Source of the DNA: Pseudomonas putida
GTDB taxonomy: Bacteria; Pseudomonadota; Gammaproteobacteria; Pseudomonadales; Pseudomonadaceae
DNA: 64,000 nt
Reading direction: 5' to 3'
NCBI RefSeq assembly: GCF_002025705.1
Contig: NZ_CP018846.1
Location: 5,819,501 to 5,883,500, forward strand
The position numbers were made by a program, and so were the translations under genes. Shown piece by piece: positions 25,807 to 34,462 of the stretch. The notes beneath the pieces were generated by a model. That model was given only the letters and a program-made list of their open reading frames with translations. It was not told where the DNA came from and did not search any database. Positions within the stretch are counted from its first letter, which is position 1; the number at the start of each line of letters is the position of its first letter.

Positions 25807-27567
25807 ATGCATGCCATCAGCTTCATCCAGGACCTGGCAGTGATCATGCTGGTCGCTGGTGTGGTGACGATTCTCTTTCATCGCCTGAAGCAGCCTGTGG
25901 TGCTGGGCTACATCGTTGCGGGTTTCATCATCGGCCCGCATACCCCGCCGTTCGGCCTGATCCACGATGAAGACACGATCAAGACCCTGGCCGAGCTGGG
26001 GGTGATTTTCCTGATGTTCTGCCTGGGCCTGGAGTTCAGCCTGCGCAAGCTGTTCAAGGTGGGTGCCACGGCATTCATCGCGGCGTTCCTGGAAATCGTC
26101 CTGATGATCTGGATCGGGTTCGAGATTGGCCGATGGTTCGGCTGGAATACCATGGACTCGCTGTTCCTTGGCGCGATCCTGGCTATTTCGTCGACCACCA
26201 TCATCGTCAAGGCACTGAACGACCTGAAGATGAAGAACGAGCGCTTCGCGCAGCTCATCTTCGGCGTGCTGATCGTCGAGGACATCCTCGGCATCGGCAT
26301 CATCGCCTTGCTATCCGGCATCGCCGTCAGTGGCTCGGTCAGCTCCGGCGAAGTGTTTTCGACAGTCGGCAAGCTGTCGTTGTTCATGATCGTCGCGCTG
26401 GTCATCGGCATTCTGCTGGTGCCACGACTACTGGCCTACGTCGCGAAATTCGAAAGTAACGAGATGTTGCTGATTACCGTACTGGGCCTGTGCTTCGGCT
26501 TCTGCCTGTTGGTAGTCAAGCTGGAATACAGCATGGTGCTGGGGGCCTTCCTGATCGGTGCAATCATGGCCGAGTCGCGCCAGCTGCTGAAGATCGAACG
26601 CCTGATCGAGCCCGTGCGCGACCTGTTCAGCGCGATTTTCTTCGTCGCCATCGGCCTGATGATTGATCCGCAGGTGCTGGTCGACTATGCCTGGCCGATC
26701 GTGGTCATCACCTTGGCGGTGGTGCTGGGCAAAATGCTGTCGTGCGGCATGGGCGCATTCATTGCCGGTAACGATGGCCGTACCTCGCTGCGGGTGGGTA
26801 TGGGCCTTTCGCAGATAGGCGAATTCTCCTTCATCATCGCGGCCCTGGGGATGACCTTACAGGTCACCAGCGACTTCCTTTACCCGGTGGCTGTGGCTGT
26901 TTCGGCCATCACCACGCTGCTGACACCTTACCTTATTCGCGCCGCCGATCCGCTTTCGCAGAAGCTTGGCAACGTCGTGCCACGGCGCCTGGCGCGGGTG
27001 CTGTCACTTTATGGGGAATGGTTGCGCAACATTCAGCCACAAGGTGAAAGCGCCATGCTGGCAGCGATGATCAGGCGCATCCTGCTGCAGGTCGGCGTCA
27101 ATCTGGCGCTGGTGATCGCGATCTTCTTCAGTGGCGGTTATTTCGCCGGGCGCATCGGCGATTGGCTAAACGAGTGGGTGACTGATGTCAGCCAGCAGAA
27201 GGCGCTGATCTGGGGCGCGGCGTTGCTGCTGTCGCTGCCGTTCCTGATTGCCGCCTATCGCAAGCTGAAGGCACTGTCGATGCTGTTGGCAGAGATGGGA
27301 GTGAAGCCAGAAATGGCCGGGCGGCACACCCAGCGCGTGCGTCGCGTGGTTGCCGAGGTGATTCCGTTGCTGTCGCTGCTGGTGATCTTTCTGCTGCTGT
27401 CGGCATTGTCGGCAAGCATTCTGCCGACCAGCGAACTGTTGCTGGTGATCGCAGTGGTCGCGGCGGTGGTGGTGTCGTTGCTGTGGCGCTGGTTTATCCG
27501 CGTGCATTCACGGATGCAGATCGCCTTGCTGGAGACGCTGGAGAACAGTCGCGATCATTCGCACTGA
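25807..27567 (+). CDS. CPA2 family cation:proton antiporter (KefB/YbaL-like membrane domain)
   Basis: This 586-residue inner-membrane protein begins MHAISFIQDLAVIMLVAGVV, with AAGGAG 10 nt upstream. About twelve helices of the Na+/H+ exchanger domain fill residues 1-390 (GLEFSLRKLFKVGATAF, GLMIDPQVLVDYAWP, GMGLSQIGEFSFIIAALGM). Extra hydrophobic helices follow in the C-terminal third. The usual KTN/TrkA-N NAD-binding domain of KefB/KefC is absent, so regulation by glutathione adducts of the Kef kind is unlikely. The ion is probably K+ or Na+. A terminator follows at 27626. Confidence 0.88.
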   Translation: MHAISFIQDLAVIMLVAGVVTILFHRLKQPVVLGYIVAGFIIGPHTPPFGLIHDEDTIKTLAELGVIFLMFCLGLEFSLRKLFKVGATAFIAAFLEIVLMIWIGFEIGRWFGWNTMDSLFLGAILAISSTTIIVKALNDLKMKNERFAQLIFGVLIVEDILGIGIIALLSGIAVSGSVSSGEVFSTVGKLSLFMIVALVIGILLVPRLLAYVAKFESNEMLLITVLGLCFGFCLLVVKLEYSMVLGAFLIGAIMAESRQLLKIERLIEPVRDLFSAIFFVAIGLMIDPQVLVDYAWPIVVITLAVVLGKMLSCGMGAFIAGNDGRTSLRVGMGLSQIGEFSFIIAALGMTLQVTSDFLYPVAVAVSAITTLLTPYLIRAADPLSQKLGNVVPRRLARVLSLYGEWLRNIQPQGESAMLAAMIRRILLQVGVNLALVIAIFFSGGYFAGRIGDWLNEWVTDVSQQKALIWGAALLLSLPFLIAAYRKLKALSMLLAEMGVKPEMAGRHTQRVRRVVAEVIPLLSLLVIFLLLSALSASILPTSELLLVIAVVAAVVVSLLWRWFIRVHSRMQIALLETLENSRDHSH

Positions 27568-27625
27568 GGGCATGCCCTCTGCGCAAGATTTCGCCGTCGT
27601 ACGAGGGGATGGAGCGGTAACGATG

Positions 27626-27654
27626 TCGCCAGGCGCAGAAAGCCTGGCGATTTT
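27626..27654 (+). terminator. Rho-independent terminator after the antiporter
   Basis: A 9-bp perfect stem (TCGCCAGGC with GCCTGGCGA) has a 7-nt loop and four T residues after it. It lies between the convergent antiporter and SUKH genes. Confidence 0.8.
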
Positions 27655-27694
27655 AACTGCATTGATGGCACTAAGCCATGTTTTTGCCTGTGTT

Positions 27695-28102
27695 TCAGCT
27701 CTCCAGCCACACGTCCCGAGCCCAGTGCCACACTGACTCCCAGCTTTCCTCGGCAACGGCTTCTTCGTCGCCTTCCCACAGCACCACGGTGCCGTCTTCT
27801 TCGACGCAGTAGTAGTTGTTGCCGTCTTCGCACAGTGGAATCAGGTCACGTGGAACACCGGCATCCCAGGCGTTGGCAGCGACGTCGGGCAGGTAGGTAT
27901 GGGATTGCGGGTCGGTGCAGGTCACCGGTTCCAGCGAGCCGTACACTACATCGCTGACGGTCAGCAGAAACTCTTTGAACACGAACGGAATGTTGATGAA
28001 CAGCTGTTCTTCGATCTCGACCAGTTGGTCTTCGTCCGGAAGCTCCAGCGGCACCGGCACGGGTTCATTGGCTTCACGGAGTTGTTCAATCACTTCTTCC
28101 AC
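27695..28102 (-). CDS. SMI1/KNR4 (SUKH) domain protein
   Basis: This acidic 135-residue cytoplasmic protein follows the SUKH pattern: an N-terminal LPDEDQLVEIEEQLFINIPFVFKEFLLTVS (residues about 21-50), then LIPLCEDGNNYYCVEEDGTVVLWE in the second half, ending with a Trp-rich SWESVWHWARDVWLES. SUKH proteins often serve as immunity proteins to contact-dependent or polymorphic toxins, but many are stand-alone. No toxin gene is adjacent here. It is preceded by a Tim44-like gene on the same strand across a bidirectional terminator. Confidence 0.87.
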   Translation of the reverse strand: MEEVIEQLREANEPVPVPLELPDEDQLVEIEEQLFINIPFVFKEFLLTVSDVVYGSLEPVTCTDPQSHTYLPDVAANAWDAGVPRDLIPLCEDGNNYYCVEEDGTVVLWEGDEEAVAEESWESVWHWARDVWLES

Positions 28103-28170
28103 GGTTTACATCCTCTGACCTTGATGACAACGCTGCGCGTTATACCCTAGTAGCCCGCTCTGGCAAAAGC

Positions 28171-28200
28171 AAAAACCCCGGGACAGGCCCGGGGTTTTTT
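28171..28200. terminator. Bidirectional terminator between the Tim44-like and SUKH genes
   Basis: A 12-bp perfect stem (AAAAACCCCGGG with CCCGGGGTTTTT) has an ACAGG loop. The A-run on one side and T-run on the other make it competent on both strands. On the minus strand it terminates the Tim44-like transcript. Confidence 0.93.
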
Positions 28201-28216
28201 GTGCAACGCGCGGCGG

Positions 28217-29071
28217 TTAACCGTTTTGACGGATACCGGCGACCAGCCAAGGCTGGTTCTCGCCCTGGGCGCGAACCATGTGCCAGCTTTCGCTGAAGGC
28301 TTCGCCCTGGTCGAAGCGCGAGGTCTTCGACACGCCACGGAAGGTCAGGGTGGCGTCGGTACGGTCGGCGCGATCGTCGACACCGTCCAGTTGCACATCA
28401 AGGTCATCGATGTAGGTGGACTGGAAGCCATCACCCAGGTCAGCGCGCTCGCGTTTGAGGAACTCGAGCATCTGCGGGGTAACGAACTCGGCGATCTTGT
28501 CCATCTCGTTGGCATCCCAGTGCTGCTGCAGCGACTGGAAGTGGCTGCGGGCCGCGGCAAGGAAGCTCTGCTCGTTGAACCAGGCCGGTGCGTTGATCAC
28601 CGGAGCGGGTGCGGCGGCAGGGGTGGCCGAACCACCGAAGATCGACGGCTGGGCAGGCTGGCCATGCGCTTCACGCTGGAACGGCGCGTGGCCTGGAGCT
28701 GCCACTTGTGGCTGCTGCTGACGACGGCGTGCGGCAATGAAGCGGAACACCAGGAAGGCGATCAGGCCCATGATCAGGAAGTCCATGATCTGCATGCCCT
28801 GGAAGCCGTCACCCATGAACATGGATGCCAGCAGGCCACCGGCGGCGAGGCCTGCCAGTGGGCCCAGCCAGCGCGAAGCACCGCTGGCGGCGGCCGGGGC
28901 GCGGCCAGGAGCGGTCGGCGCGGCAGCAGGCGTGGTTGGCGTTGCCTGGCGGGTCTGGTGGATAGGCGCGGCGCCCGAGCTCTTGCCGCCGCCGAAGCGC
29001 TTGGCGTTGGCGTCCAGGCTCAGCGTCAGGCCGACGCAGAGCGCCAGTGCGATGCTAAGAAAACGTTGCAT
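28217..29071 (-). CDS. Tim44-like domain protein, secreted or membrane-anchored
   Basis: This 284-residue protein has an N-terminal signal or anchor (MQRFLSIALALCVGLTLSLDANA), then an Ala/Pro-rich low-complexity linker. A second hydrophobic helix follows (MDFLIMGLIAFLVFRFIA, residues about 118-135) with a basic stop-transfer RRRQQQ. The C-terminal Tim44/Tim44-like domain (residues about 180-284) has HFQSLQQHWDANEMDKIAEFVTPQM and SESWHMVRAQGENQPWLVAGI. Tim44-like proteins in bacteria have no settled role. The start at 29071 removes a 20-residue extension lacking a signal. Confidence 0.85.
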   Translation of the reverse strand: MQRFLSIALALCVGLTLSLDANAKRFGGGKSSGAAPIHQTRQATPTTPAAAPTAPGRAPAAASGASRWLGPLAGLAAGGLLASMFMGDGFQGMQIMDFLIMGLIAFLVFRFIAARRRQQQPQVAAPGHAPFQREAHGQPAQPSIFGGSATPAAAPAPVINAPAWFNEQSFLAAARSHFQSLQQHWDANEMDKIAEFVTPQMLEFLKRERADLGDGFQSTYIDDLDVQLDGVDDRADRTDATLTFRGVSKTSRFDQGEAFSESWHMVRAQGENQPWLVAGIRQNG

Positions 29072-29223
29072 AAATGGGATTTCCCCTGTTGTGGATTGCA
29101 CGCGCGCCATGGTGCACAGGTTCCTGTGCACATGACCAGCGACAAGATGTTTCCAGCTTTTGCCTGAGTGTTACAGGCCTGCCATCTGTTCGATGGGTTG
29201 ATGCTGCCCGTGTAGGAGCGGCC

Positions 29224-31410
29224 TCAAATGGCCTCGAGCTTGGCGTACCCCAGCATGAGCCATTTGCTGCCTTCGGCAAAGTTTACCTGCACCCGTGCCT
29301 GGGCGCCGGAGCCCTCGAAGTTGAGGATCACCCCTTCGCCAAACACCGCGTGCTGCACGCGTTGGCCAAGGTTGAAGGCGGTCTGCGGAATATTGGCATT
29401 GGCGAACAGGTTGCTGGCGGTGCTTGTCGAACCGCCGAACGGTCGGCTGACACTGTTGGAAAGGCGTACTTCCTGAACCAGCCCACTCGGGATCTCGCGT
29501 ACGAAACGAGACACTTTGTTGTAGGTCTCGCTGCCGTAAAGGCGGCGGGTCTCGGCATAGGTCATGATTAGCTGGCGCATGGCGCGGGTGATGCCCACGT
29601 AAGCCAGGCGGCGTTCCTCTTCCAGGCGGCCGGGCTCTTCCAGGCTCATCTTGTGCGGGAACAGGCCCTCTTCCATGCCCACCAGGAACACATAGGGGAA
29701 TTCCAGGCCTTTTGCGCTGTGGAGGGTCATCAGCTGAATGCTGTCTTCGTGCTCGTCCGCCTGGGCATCGCCAGCCTCCAGCGAGGCATGGCCAAGGAAG
29801 GCCGACAACGGCGACAGGTCGGCATCGTCTTCGCTGGTTTCGAAGTTGCGCGCGGCACTGACCAGTTCCTCAAGGTTTTCTACCCGTGCCTGGCCCTTTT
29901 CACCCTTTTCTTCCTGGTGATAGATGATCAGGCCGGACTGCTCGATGGCCGTCTGGGTCATGGTGTGCAGCGGCATGTCGGCGACCTTGCTGGCCAGGCC
30001 TTCGATCAATTCGATGAAGGCACCCAGGGCGGAGGCGGCGCGACCTTTCAGCGCCTTGGCGGCCAGCAGCTGGCACATGGCTTCCCACATCGACAGCTGG
30101 CTGTGGCGGGCGTGCTCGCGAATGGCTTCGACGGTTTTTTCGCCGATACCGCGTGGCGGCACATTGATTACCCGCTCCAGCGCCGCATCGTTGCCGCGGC
30201 CTTCGATCAGACGCAGGTAGGCCATGGCGTTCTTGATTTCGGCGCGTTCGAAGAAGCGCTGGCCGCCGTAGATGCGGTAGGGGATGCGCTCGCGCAACAG
30301 CGCCTCTTCCAGCACCCGTGACTGGGCGTTGGAGCGGTACAGGATGGCGATGTCGTTGCGGGCGCTACCTTGCTTGATCAGGCTCTCGATGGTCTCGACC
30401 ACATAGCGCGCTTCATCGTGTTCGTTGTAAGCGGCATACAGCGTCAGTGGCTCGCCTTCGCCCATGTCGGTCCACAGTTCCTTGCCCAGGCGCCCGCTGT
30501 TGTTGGCGATCAGCGCGTTGGCGGCCTTGAGGATGCCGCCGGTGGAGCGGTAGTTCTGCTCCAGGCGGATCATTTCGGCGTCTGGGAAGTCGGCAGTGTA
30601 CTGGTGAATGTTCTCGATCTTGGCGCCGCGCCAGCCATAGATGGACTGGTCATCGTCACCCACGGCCATGAGGCTGCCACCGTTCTTGCCCGCCAGCAGG
30701 CGCAGCCAGGCGTATTGCACGGCGTTGGTATCCTGGAACTCGTCCACCAGCAGGTGGCGGAAGCGCCGCTGGTAGTGTTCCAGCAGGCCAGGGTGGTCGC
30801 GCCACAGGTCGAGGGCGCGCAGCAGCAATTCCGAGAAGTCGATGACCCCGGCGCGTTCACAAGCCTGTTCATAGGCGCTATAGACATCGCGCATGGTCTG
30901 CAGGAACAGGTCGCCGCTGGCCTGGATATGTTGCGGGCGCAGGCCCTCGTCCTTTTGCCCGTTGATGAACCACTGAGCCTGGCGCGCCGGCCATTTCTGC
31001 TCGTCCAGGCCGAGTTCGCGCATGACGCGCTTGATCAGCCGTTGCTGATCATCGCTGTCGAGGATCTGGAAGTTCTGCACCAGGCGTGCTTCCTGCCAAT
31101 GCGCTCGCAGCAGGCGGTGCGCCAGGCCGTGGAAGGTGCCTACCCACATGCCCGCTGGGTTGATGCCCAGCAACTGCTCGATACGCTGGCGCATTTCGGC
31201 GGCAGCCTTGTTGGTGAAGGTCACCGACAGGATCGAGTGCGGCGAGGCCTGCTCGACCTGGATCAGCCAGGCGATGCGGTGCACCAGCACGCGGGTTTTA
31301 CCGGAACCGGCGCCAGCAAGCACCAGCTGACGCCCAAGCGTGGCCGCGACGGCCTGGCGTTGGGCATCGTTAAGGGAATTCAGCAGGAGGGAGAGGTCAT
31401 CTGTGTGCAT
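29224..31410 (-). CDS. uvrD: DNA helicase II
   Basis: This 728-residue superfamily 1A 3'-5' helicase works in nucleotide excision and mismatch repair. Motifs in order: LNDAQRQAVAA (Q motif, residues about 12-22), Walker A LVLAGAGSGKT, VTFTNKAAAEMRQR (Ia), LLVDEFQDTNAVQY (II), GDDDQSIYGWRGA (III), LEQNYRSTGGIL (IV), LMTLHSAKGLEFPYVFLVGMEEG (V) and EERRLAYVGITRA (VI). The C-terminal UvrD tail (VQHAVFGEGVILNFEGSG) binds partners. A LexA-like box lies 43 bp upstream, fitting SOS control. A partial REP fragment touches its 3' end. Confidence 0.97.
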   Translation of the reverse strand: MHTDDLSLLLNSLNDAQRQAVAATLGRQLVLAGAGSGKTRVLVHRIAWLIQVEQASPHSILSVTFTNKAAAEMRQRIEQLLGINPAGMWVGTFHGLAHRLLRAHWQEARLVQNFQILDSDDQQRLIKRVMRELGLDEQKWPARQAQWFINGQKDEGLRPQHIQASGDLFLQTMRDVYSAYEQACERAGVIDFSELLLRALDLWRDHPGLLEHYQRRFRHLLVDEFQDTNAVQYAWLRLLAGKNGGSLMAVGDDDQSIYGWRGAKIENIHQYTADFPDAEMIRLEQNYRSTGGILKAANALIANNSGRLGKELWTDMGEGEPLTLYAAYNEHDEARYVVETIESLIKQGSARNDIAILYRSNAQSRVLEEALLRERIPYRIYGGQRFFERAEIKNAMAYLRLIEGRGNDAALERVINVPPRGIGEKTVEAIREHARHSQLSMWEAMCQLLAAKALKGRAASALGAFIELIEGLASKVADMPLHTMTQTAIEQSGLIIYHQEEKGEKGQARVENLEELVSAARNFETSEDDADLSPLSAFLGHASLEAGDAQADEHEDSIQLMTLHSAKGLEFPYVFLVGMEEGLFPHKMSLEEPGRLEEERRLAYVGITRAMRQLIMTYAETRRLYGSETYNKVSRFVREIPSGLVQEVRLSNSVSRPFGGSTSTASNLFANANIPQTAFNLGQRVQHAVFGEGVILNFEGSGAQARVQVNFAEGSKWLMLGYAKLEAI

Positions 31411-31452
31411 CCGGCCATTCTAGGGGGAGGCCGGACAAGGGGCAAACATCTA

Positions 31453-31468
31453 CTGTATGAATATTCAC
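31453..31468. promoter_or_regulatory. LexA-like SOS box upstream of uvrD
   Basis: CTG-N10-CAC, with the AT-rich core TATGAATATT, departs from the consensus CTG-N10-CAG by one base. It lies 43 bp before the uvrD start, and uvrD is a known SOS gene in many gamma-proteobacteria. The last-base mismatch keeps confidence moderate. Confidence 0.5.
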
Positions 31469-31553
31469 CTTGAGCGCTGTCGCTCATCGGCTTCTGCCGC
31501 CAGCAGTTGCCTGATCGCCCGCATTGCGGCAATCAGGCTGACTCGCACCGGGT

Positions 31554-31871
31554 TTACTCGTTTGCCTGGCGATAGCCAATTTGAACCCTTTGGGAGCCCG
31601 CAGGCTCAATGACCTCCAGAGACTTCCACGAAGTACCACCTTCGCGCCGGAAGTACACATTCTTCTGGGTAACGACCTGCGTGAAAAAACCTTCCTTCTC
31701 CATAAGTTGCAGTTCAAGTACTTCCCAGCCTCCGCGGTGGCGTACCTTGGGTTCTACCAAAACCGGCTCGATGCCTGGGTGGGCAACCGTCACGGTACCT
31801 TGAACTTCGAAGTAAGTCGGCTCGCCTGGTACATCGTTGTTGTAGGCAATCAGGTTGTTGATCGTATTCAT
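31554..31871 (-). CDS. Conserved-looking small protein of unknown function
   Basis: This 105-residue soluble protein has no signal and no cysteine. Its predicted strands, EPTYFEVQGTVTVAHPGIEP and VRHRGGWEVLELQLMEKE, suggest a small beta-rich domain. The start at 31871 has AAGGAA 8 nt upstream; the frame extends 15 residues further without support. It stands alone between uvrD and the GGDEF/EAL gene, 143 bp from uvrD. Codon use resembles the neighbours. No family was recognised. Confidence 0.6.
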   Translation of the reverse strand: MNTINNLIAYNNDVPGEPTYFEVQGTVTVAHPGIEPVLVEPKVRHRGGWEVLELQLMEKEGFFTQVVTQKNVYFRREGGTSWKSLEVIEPAGSQRVQIGYRQANE

Positions 31872-32089
31872 GATGAGTTCCTTGGAAAATGAGCGTAGCG
31901 CCAACGGACGCAGCACTACCTTCGCTTTCCATGGCCGCCGATGGGATCTGGCAGCGTTTCAGCTATACCAGTGACTGCACCTGTGTGTATGAAAGATGAC
32001 CCTGAGCAGTTTGGCCAAGCTTGCTGTTTGTGTAAGATCGCAGCTCGTTCAGTGCCAACCATAACAAGAACTCTACAAGAACCAGCGCT

Positions 32090-34450
32090 ATGACCCAGGA
32101 CTGCACGGCGATCGGAGTATCGCTGGAGATGACAAGGAACGTGCGCAGGCAGTTCGCCACTCAGCTTTCCGTCGAGCGAACCCGTCTGCTGTATCAAGGC
32201 TCTCTGCTACCCACATTGTTCATGCTGCTCAACGGCCTGCTGTGCGCTTGGCTGCTGTGGAGCCCTGGGCGATATCTGCTGGTGGGCGTGTGGCTGGTAT
32301 GGCTGCTGGCGCTGGTGGCCCTTCGAGTGATCCAGGTTGCGGCGTTCGAAGCCGCCTCGGCACAACGCCAGGCTAACCCCGGCTGGCGTCGCATGTTCCT
32401 GTTCGGCTCGGCATTCAGTGGCTTGACCTTGGCTTGTGCCGCAATCGCCCTGGTGCCGGAAGACAACTTCGTGCAGCAGGCCTGGGTGTTCGGCCTGCTG
32501 GGAATGGCCAGCCTGAGTGCGAGCATTGCCTATGCAGTCAGCCTGCCGGCCTTTCTCAGCTTTGCCTTGCCCTGCCTGTTGCCGCCCACCCTGTTCCTGT
32601 TCTACTTCGAGGCGGGGCTGCAACGTGGCTGGGGCTGGCTAGGCCTGATATTGCTGGCGGCGCTGGTGGTAGTGGCCTGGCAGGTCAACCGGCTGCTCGA
32701 CCGCAGCCTGCTGCGGCGTTTCCAGAACCAAGCGTTGAACCAGGACCTGCAACGGATTTCTGCGCAGAAGGTGCTCGAAGAACAGCAGCGCCTCGCTGCA
32801 ACGGTGTTCGAAGCCTGCAATGACGGTGTGGTGATTCTCAGTGCCGATCTCGTGCTGCTTGCAGTGAACCAGGCCTATTGCCAGATGACCGGCTACAACC
32901 GCTCCGAGCTGCTGGCGCGCGAGCTGTTCGAATTACCGTGCCACTGCGATGTGCGCCGGCACAGCCAGGCGATCGAGCTGGCGCTGGCGCAGCAAGGTGG
33001 CTGGCAGGGTGAGCTGGTAGAGGCACGCAAGCTTGGCGAACTGCATCCACAGCGGCTGCAATTGACTGCTGTACGCGATACCCAAGGCAACCTGAGCCAG
33101 GTAGTCGGCTTCTTCACCGACCTCTCGGCGCGTCGGGCGTCTGAGGAGCGCCTGCGGTACCTGGCGCACTACGACGAATTGAGCGGGTTGGCCAATCGGT
33201 CACTGTTCCGGCTGCGCCTGCAAGAAGCCGCGCAACGCGTGCGCAGCAATGGCCGCAGCCTTGCTCTGCTGCATGTCGATCTGGACCGCTTCAAGCTGCT
33301 CAATGAAAGCCTGGGCCATGAGCTGGCCGATCAGCTGATTCACAAGATAGCGCGGCGCATTGTCAGTACCGTTCCCGAGGCGGATACCGTGGCGCGGCTT
33401 TCCGGCGATGAGTTTGCTGTCCTGTTCGATGGCTACAGCAACCTGTCGAGCCTGGTGCGGGTCACCACCCGGTTGTTGAACAAGTTGCGCAAGCCGCAGC
33501 GGCTCGATGGGCACGAGGTCGTGGTCAGTGCTTCGGTAGGCATCAGTGTGCTGTCCGATGTCACCCTCGATGCCGATGCCCTGATCAGCCAGGCAGACAT
33601 GGCCAAGCAGCATGCCAAGCATTTGGGCGGCGACAACTTCCAGTTCTATACCGAGAGCCTGCGCGCCAGCACCCTCGAGCGCCTGCAACTGGAGAACCAG
33701 CTACGCAAGGCCATCGAAGAAGAGCAACTGATGGTCTATTACCAGCCCAAGCTGTGCCTGCTCAGCGGGCACCTGCATGCCGCCGAGGCATTGGTGCGTT
33801 GGCAGCATCCAGAGTGGGGCATGGTGCCGCCAGGGGAGTTCATCGGCCTGGCGGAAGAAACCGGGCTGATTGCCCCCATCGGTGAATTCGTGCTCCGCCA
33901 TGCCTGCAGGCAAGCGCGCGAATGGCAATGCCAAGGGCTGGAGGTGCGGGTTTCGGTCAACCTGTCGGTTTACCAACTGCGTCAGGGCAAGCTGGTCAGC
34001 CTGGTGCGCCAGGTGCTTGAGGAAACCGGGTTGGCACCGCACCTGCTGGAGCTGGAACTTACCGAAAGCCAGCTGCTGGACAGCGTCGAGCACATCATCT
34101 CGACCTTCCAGCAATTGCATGCGTTGGGAGTGAAACTGGCCATCGACGATTTTGGCACCGGCTATTCGTCATTGAGCTACCTCAAGCGCCTGCCGGTGGA
34201 CTATGTGAAGATCGATCAGGCATTCATCCGGGGTTTGCACGAAGGCAGCCAGGATGCGGCCATTACCCGGGCGATCATCACCATGTCCAGAGGCCTGGGC
34301 CTGAAGGTGGTGGCGGAGGGAGTGGAAACGGAAGAACAACTGGCGTTCCTGCGTGAGCAGGCCTGTGATGAGGCACAAGGGTACCTGATCAGCAGGCCCA
34401 TTCCGGAGCCTGAGTTCAGGCAGATGCTTGCCCGTCCGTGGGCGCCTTGA
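32090..34450 (+). CDS. Membrane PAS-GGDEF-EAL protein (cyclic di-GMP turnover)
   Basis: This 786-residue inner-membrane signalling protein has five or six hydrophobic helices in residues about 40-205. A PAS domain (about 235-345; FEACNDGVVILSADLVLLAVNQAYCQMTGYNRSELL) follows, then GGDEF with the active-site variant SGDEF (about 438-442), then EAL (about 545-780; AEALVRWQHPEWGMVPPGEF, IDDFGTGYSSLSYLKRLPVDYVKIDQ). The EAL catalytic residues look complete, so phosphodiesterase activity is likely. SGDEF forms can still be active cyclases. It is convergent with zwf, 12 bp apart. The start is uncertain by about 14 codons. Confidence 0.92.
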   Translation: MTQDCTAIGVSLEMTRNVRRQFATQLSVERTRLLYQGSLLPTLFMLLNGLLCAWLLWSPGRYLLVGVWLVWLLALVALRVIQVAAFEAASAQRQANPGWRRMFLFGSAFSGLTLACAAIALVPEDNFVQQAWVFGLLGMASLSASIAYAVSLPAFLSFALPCLLPPTLFLFYFEAGLQRGWGWLGLILLAALVVVAWQVNRLLDRSLLRRFQNQALNQDLQRISAQKVLEEQQRLAATVFEACNDGVVILSADLVLLAVNQAYCQMTGYNRSELLARELFELPCHCDVRRHSQAIELALAQQGGWQGELVEARKLGELHPQRLQLTAVRDTQGNLSQVVGFFTDLSARRASEERLRYLAHYDELSGLANRSLFRLRLQEAAQRVRSNGRSLALLHVDLDRFKLLNESLGHELADQLIHKIARRIVSTVPEADTVARLSGDEFAVLFDGYSNLSSLVRVTTRLLNKLRKPQRLDGHEVVVSASVGISVLSDVTLDADALISQADMAKQHAKHLGGDNFQFYTESLRASTLERLQLENQLRKAIEEEQLMVYYQPKLCLLSGHLHAAEALVRWQHPEWGMVPPGEFIGLAEETGLIAPIGEFVLRHACRQAREWQCQGLEVRVSVNLSVYQLRQGKLVSLVRQVLEETGLAPHLLELELTESQLLDSVEHIISTFQQLHALGVKLAIDDFGTGYSSLSYLKRLPVDYVKIDQAFIRGLHEGSQDAAITRAIITMSRGLGLKVVAEGVETEEQLAFLREQACDEAQGYLISRPIPEPEFRQMLARPWAP

Positions 34451-34462
34451 GCGCACCCACAC

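Noticed and set aside
29211..29223. TGTAGGAGCGGCC at the uvrD 3' end as another REP.
   Set aside because: Only the first 13 bases of the REP type are present and the core and partner are missing, so it is a remnant at most.
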